Positions 61,374 to 61,799 of a stretch of DNA of 61,799 nucleotides are shown here, piece after piece. The stretch's first letter is position 1. Every line of letters starts with the position of its first letter. Origin of the DNA: Flavilitoribacter nigricans DSM 23189 = NBRC 102662 (GTDB lineage: Bacteria; Bacteroidota; Bacteroidia; Chitinophagales; Saprospiraceae); the NCBI RefSeq assembly GCF_002646595.1, contig NZ_PDUD01000057.1, positions 1-61,799 on the forward strand, given 5' to 3'. The notes under the pieces were generated by a model that saw only the letters and a program-made list of their open reading frames with translations, did not search any database and was not told the DNA's origin. The translations under genes were made by a program, and so were the position numbers.

Positions 61374-61799
61374 TCATGCGGCCACTTTTTTCTTTGCTCG
61401 TTTCAAAAGAGCAAGTTTAGAGATGGAGGTATTTTCTTGTTTCCATTTTGAGATGGCGGCCATATTCACTTTTTGCAAGGCTAAGCTTACCTGCTCTAAA
61501 GTGCTCTTTTCAGAATATCCAGCGATTTTCAACACGTCATCTGTGATGATTTTGACGCCTTTGTTTTTGTACTTACCAAATGTACTTTCAATAATATCTG
61601 AACAACATAATATCTGCGTCTGCTGTGGCAGGGTTGCTTTTTGTCGGGCTAGATAATGATTCATTTTTTGAATGAATTGCTCGGCCTTCTCACTACACAC
61701 TTCCTGCTCTTTATATTGTTCCACTTTGCCCTTCCATTGATTCAGGCTATTATGCTGTATGCCTTTAGATTTGAATAGAGAACAGAAGATCTGTATCAA
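61374..61799 (-). CDS. Transposase-like protein, partial at window edge
   Basis: 141 residues are seen and the frame runs off the right edge, so the N-terminus is missing. The sequence CCSDIIESTFGKYKNKG resembles the last catalytic segment (D-x-x-E) of a DDE transposase family. The C-terminus is a basic helical tail (LLKRAKKKVAA). More AT-rich than the neighbours. The identity is a tentative inference from this motif. Confidence 0.55.
   Translation of the reverse strand: MIQIFCSLFKSKGIQHNSLNQWKGKVEQYKEQEVCSEKAEQFIQKMNHYLARQKATLPQQTQILCCSDIIESTFGKYKNKGVKIITDDVLKIAGYSEKSTLEQVSLALQKVNMAAISKWKQENTSISKLALLKRAKKKVAA

Noticed and set aside
1-61799. CRISPR arrays, tRNA and rRNA genes
   Set aside because: None seen by eye. 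No evenly spaced direct repeats of 25-40 bases and no clear T-loop/acceptor pairs; a short tRNA could be missed without a computed scan.

Overview
The window looks like a chromosomal segment from a Bacteroidota bacterium, most likely a Saprospiria/Lewinella-type marine or sediment organism. Supporting traits: promoters of the phylum type (TTTG, then about 18-20 bases, then TAnnTTTG), few Shine-Dalgarno sites, lipobox signal peptides, a type IX secretion C-terminal domain, a LytS/LytR pair, a short RpoD-type sigma factor without region 1.1, and PVC-type heme/DUF1501/DUF1553 proteins. The placement is inferred from protein families, not from a marker gene. I saw no rRNA, tRNA or CRISPR array by eye.

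Layout. 1-5 kb: a secreted hypothetical, an ECF sigma factor with a possible zinc-less anti-sigma factor, a DegP/HtrA protease, a candidate small RNA, and a comF gene that appears frameshifted in a T7 run. 5-6.2 kb: a ModE-like regulator and ModA, with operator-like inverted repeats and no modBC. 6.4-19.1 kb: a planctomycete-flavoured block holding a 1366-residue PVC-type heme protein with a degenerate SGNH domain, an orphan LuxR-type regulator, a stand-alone TonB plug lipoprotein, a DUF1553-DUF1501 operon, and a divergent iduronate-2-sulfatase-like enzyme. 19-30 kb: M16 peptidase, TlpA-like thioredoxin, glycosyltransferase, hisS-gatA and an MltD-type transglycosylase. 30-36 kb: a structured non-coding interval, a GH3/beta-lactamase fusion, and a complete IS3-family element inserted at the edge of a heptad repeat. 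35-44 kb: thioredoxin, TMTC-like membrane TPR protein, cold-shock protein, RpoD-like sigma, a lipoprotein-LytS-LytR operon and TrhO. 45-61 kb: a BNR-repeat protein with a T9SS tail, a YD-like repeat protein, a Dna2-like nuclease-helicase, three outer-membrane barrels, queE, a VWA/BatA-type protein, a large membrane protein, a palindrome cluster and a transposase fragment at the edge.

Most of the window is ordinary housekeeping and cell-envelope coding. The most interesting material is (1) the heme/sulfatase block with a PVC protein whose SGNH active site is eroded, (2) the molybdate-type regulator and binding protein with predicted operators but no transporter, (3) the large number of structured intergenic elements: heptad minisatellites, GACCTC palindromes, nested hairpins and candidate small RNAs, and (4) the single-chain nuclease-helicase. 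I do not see a gene cluster that I can confidently call a new defence or biosynthetic system.
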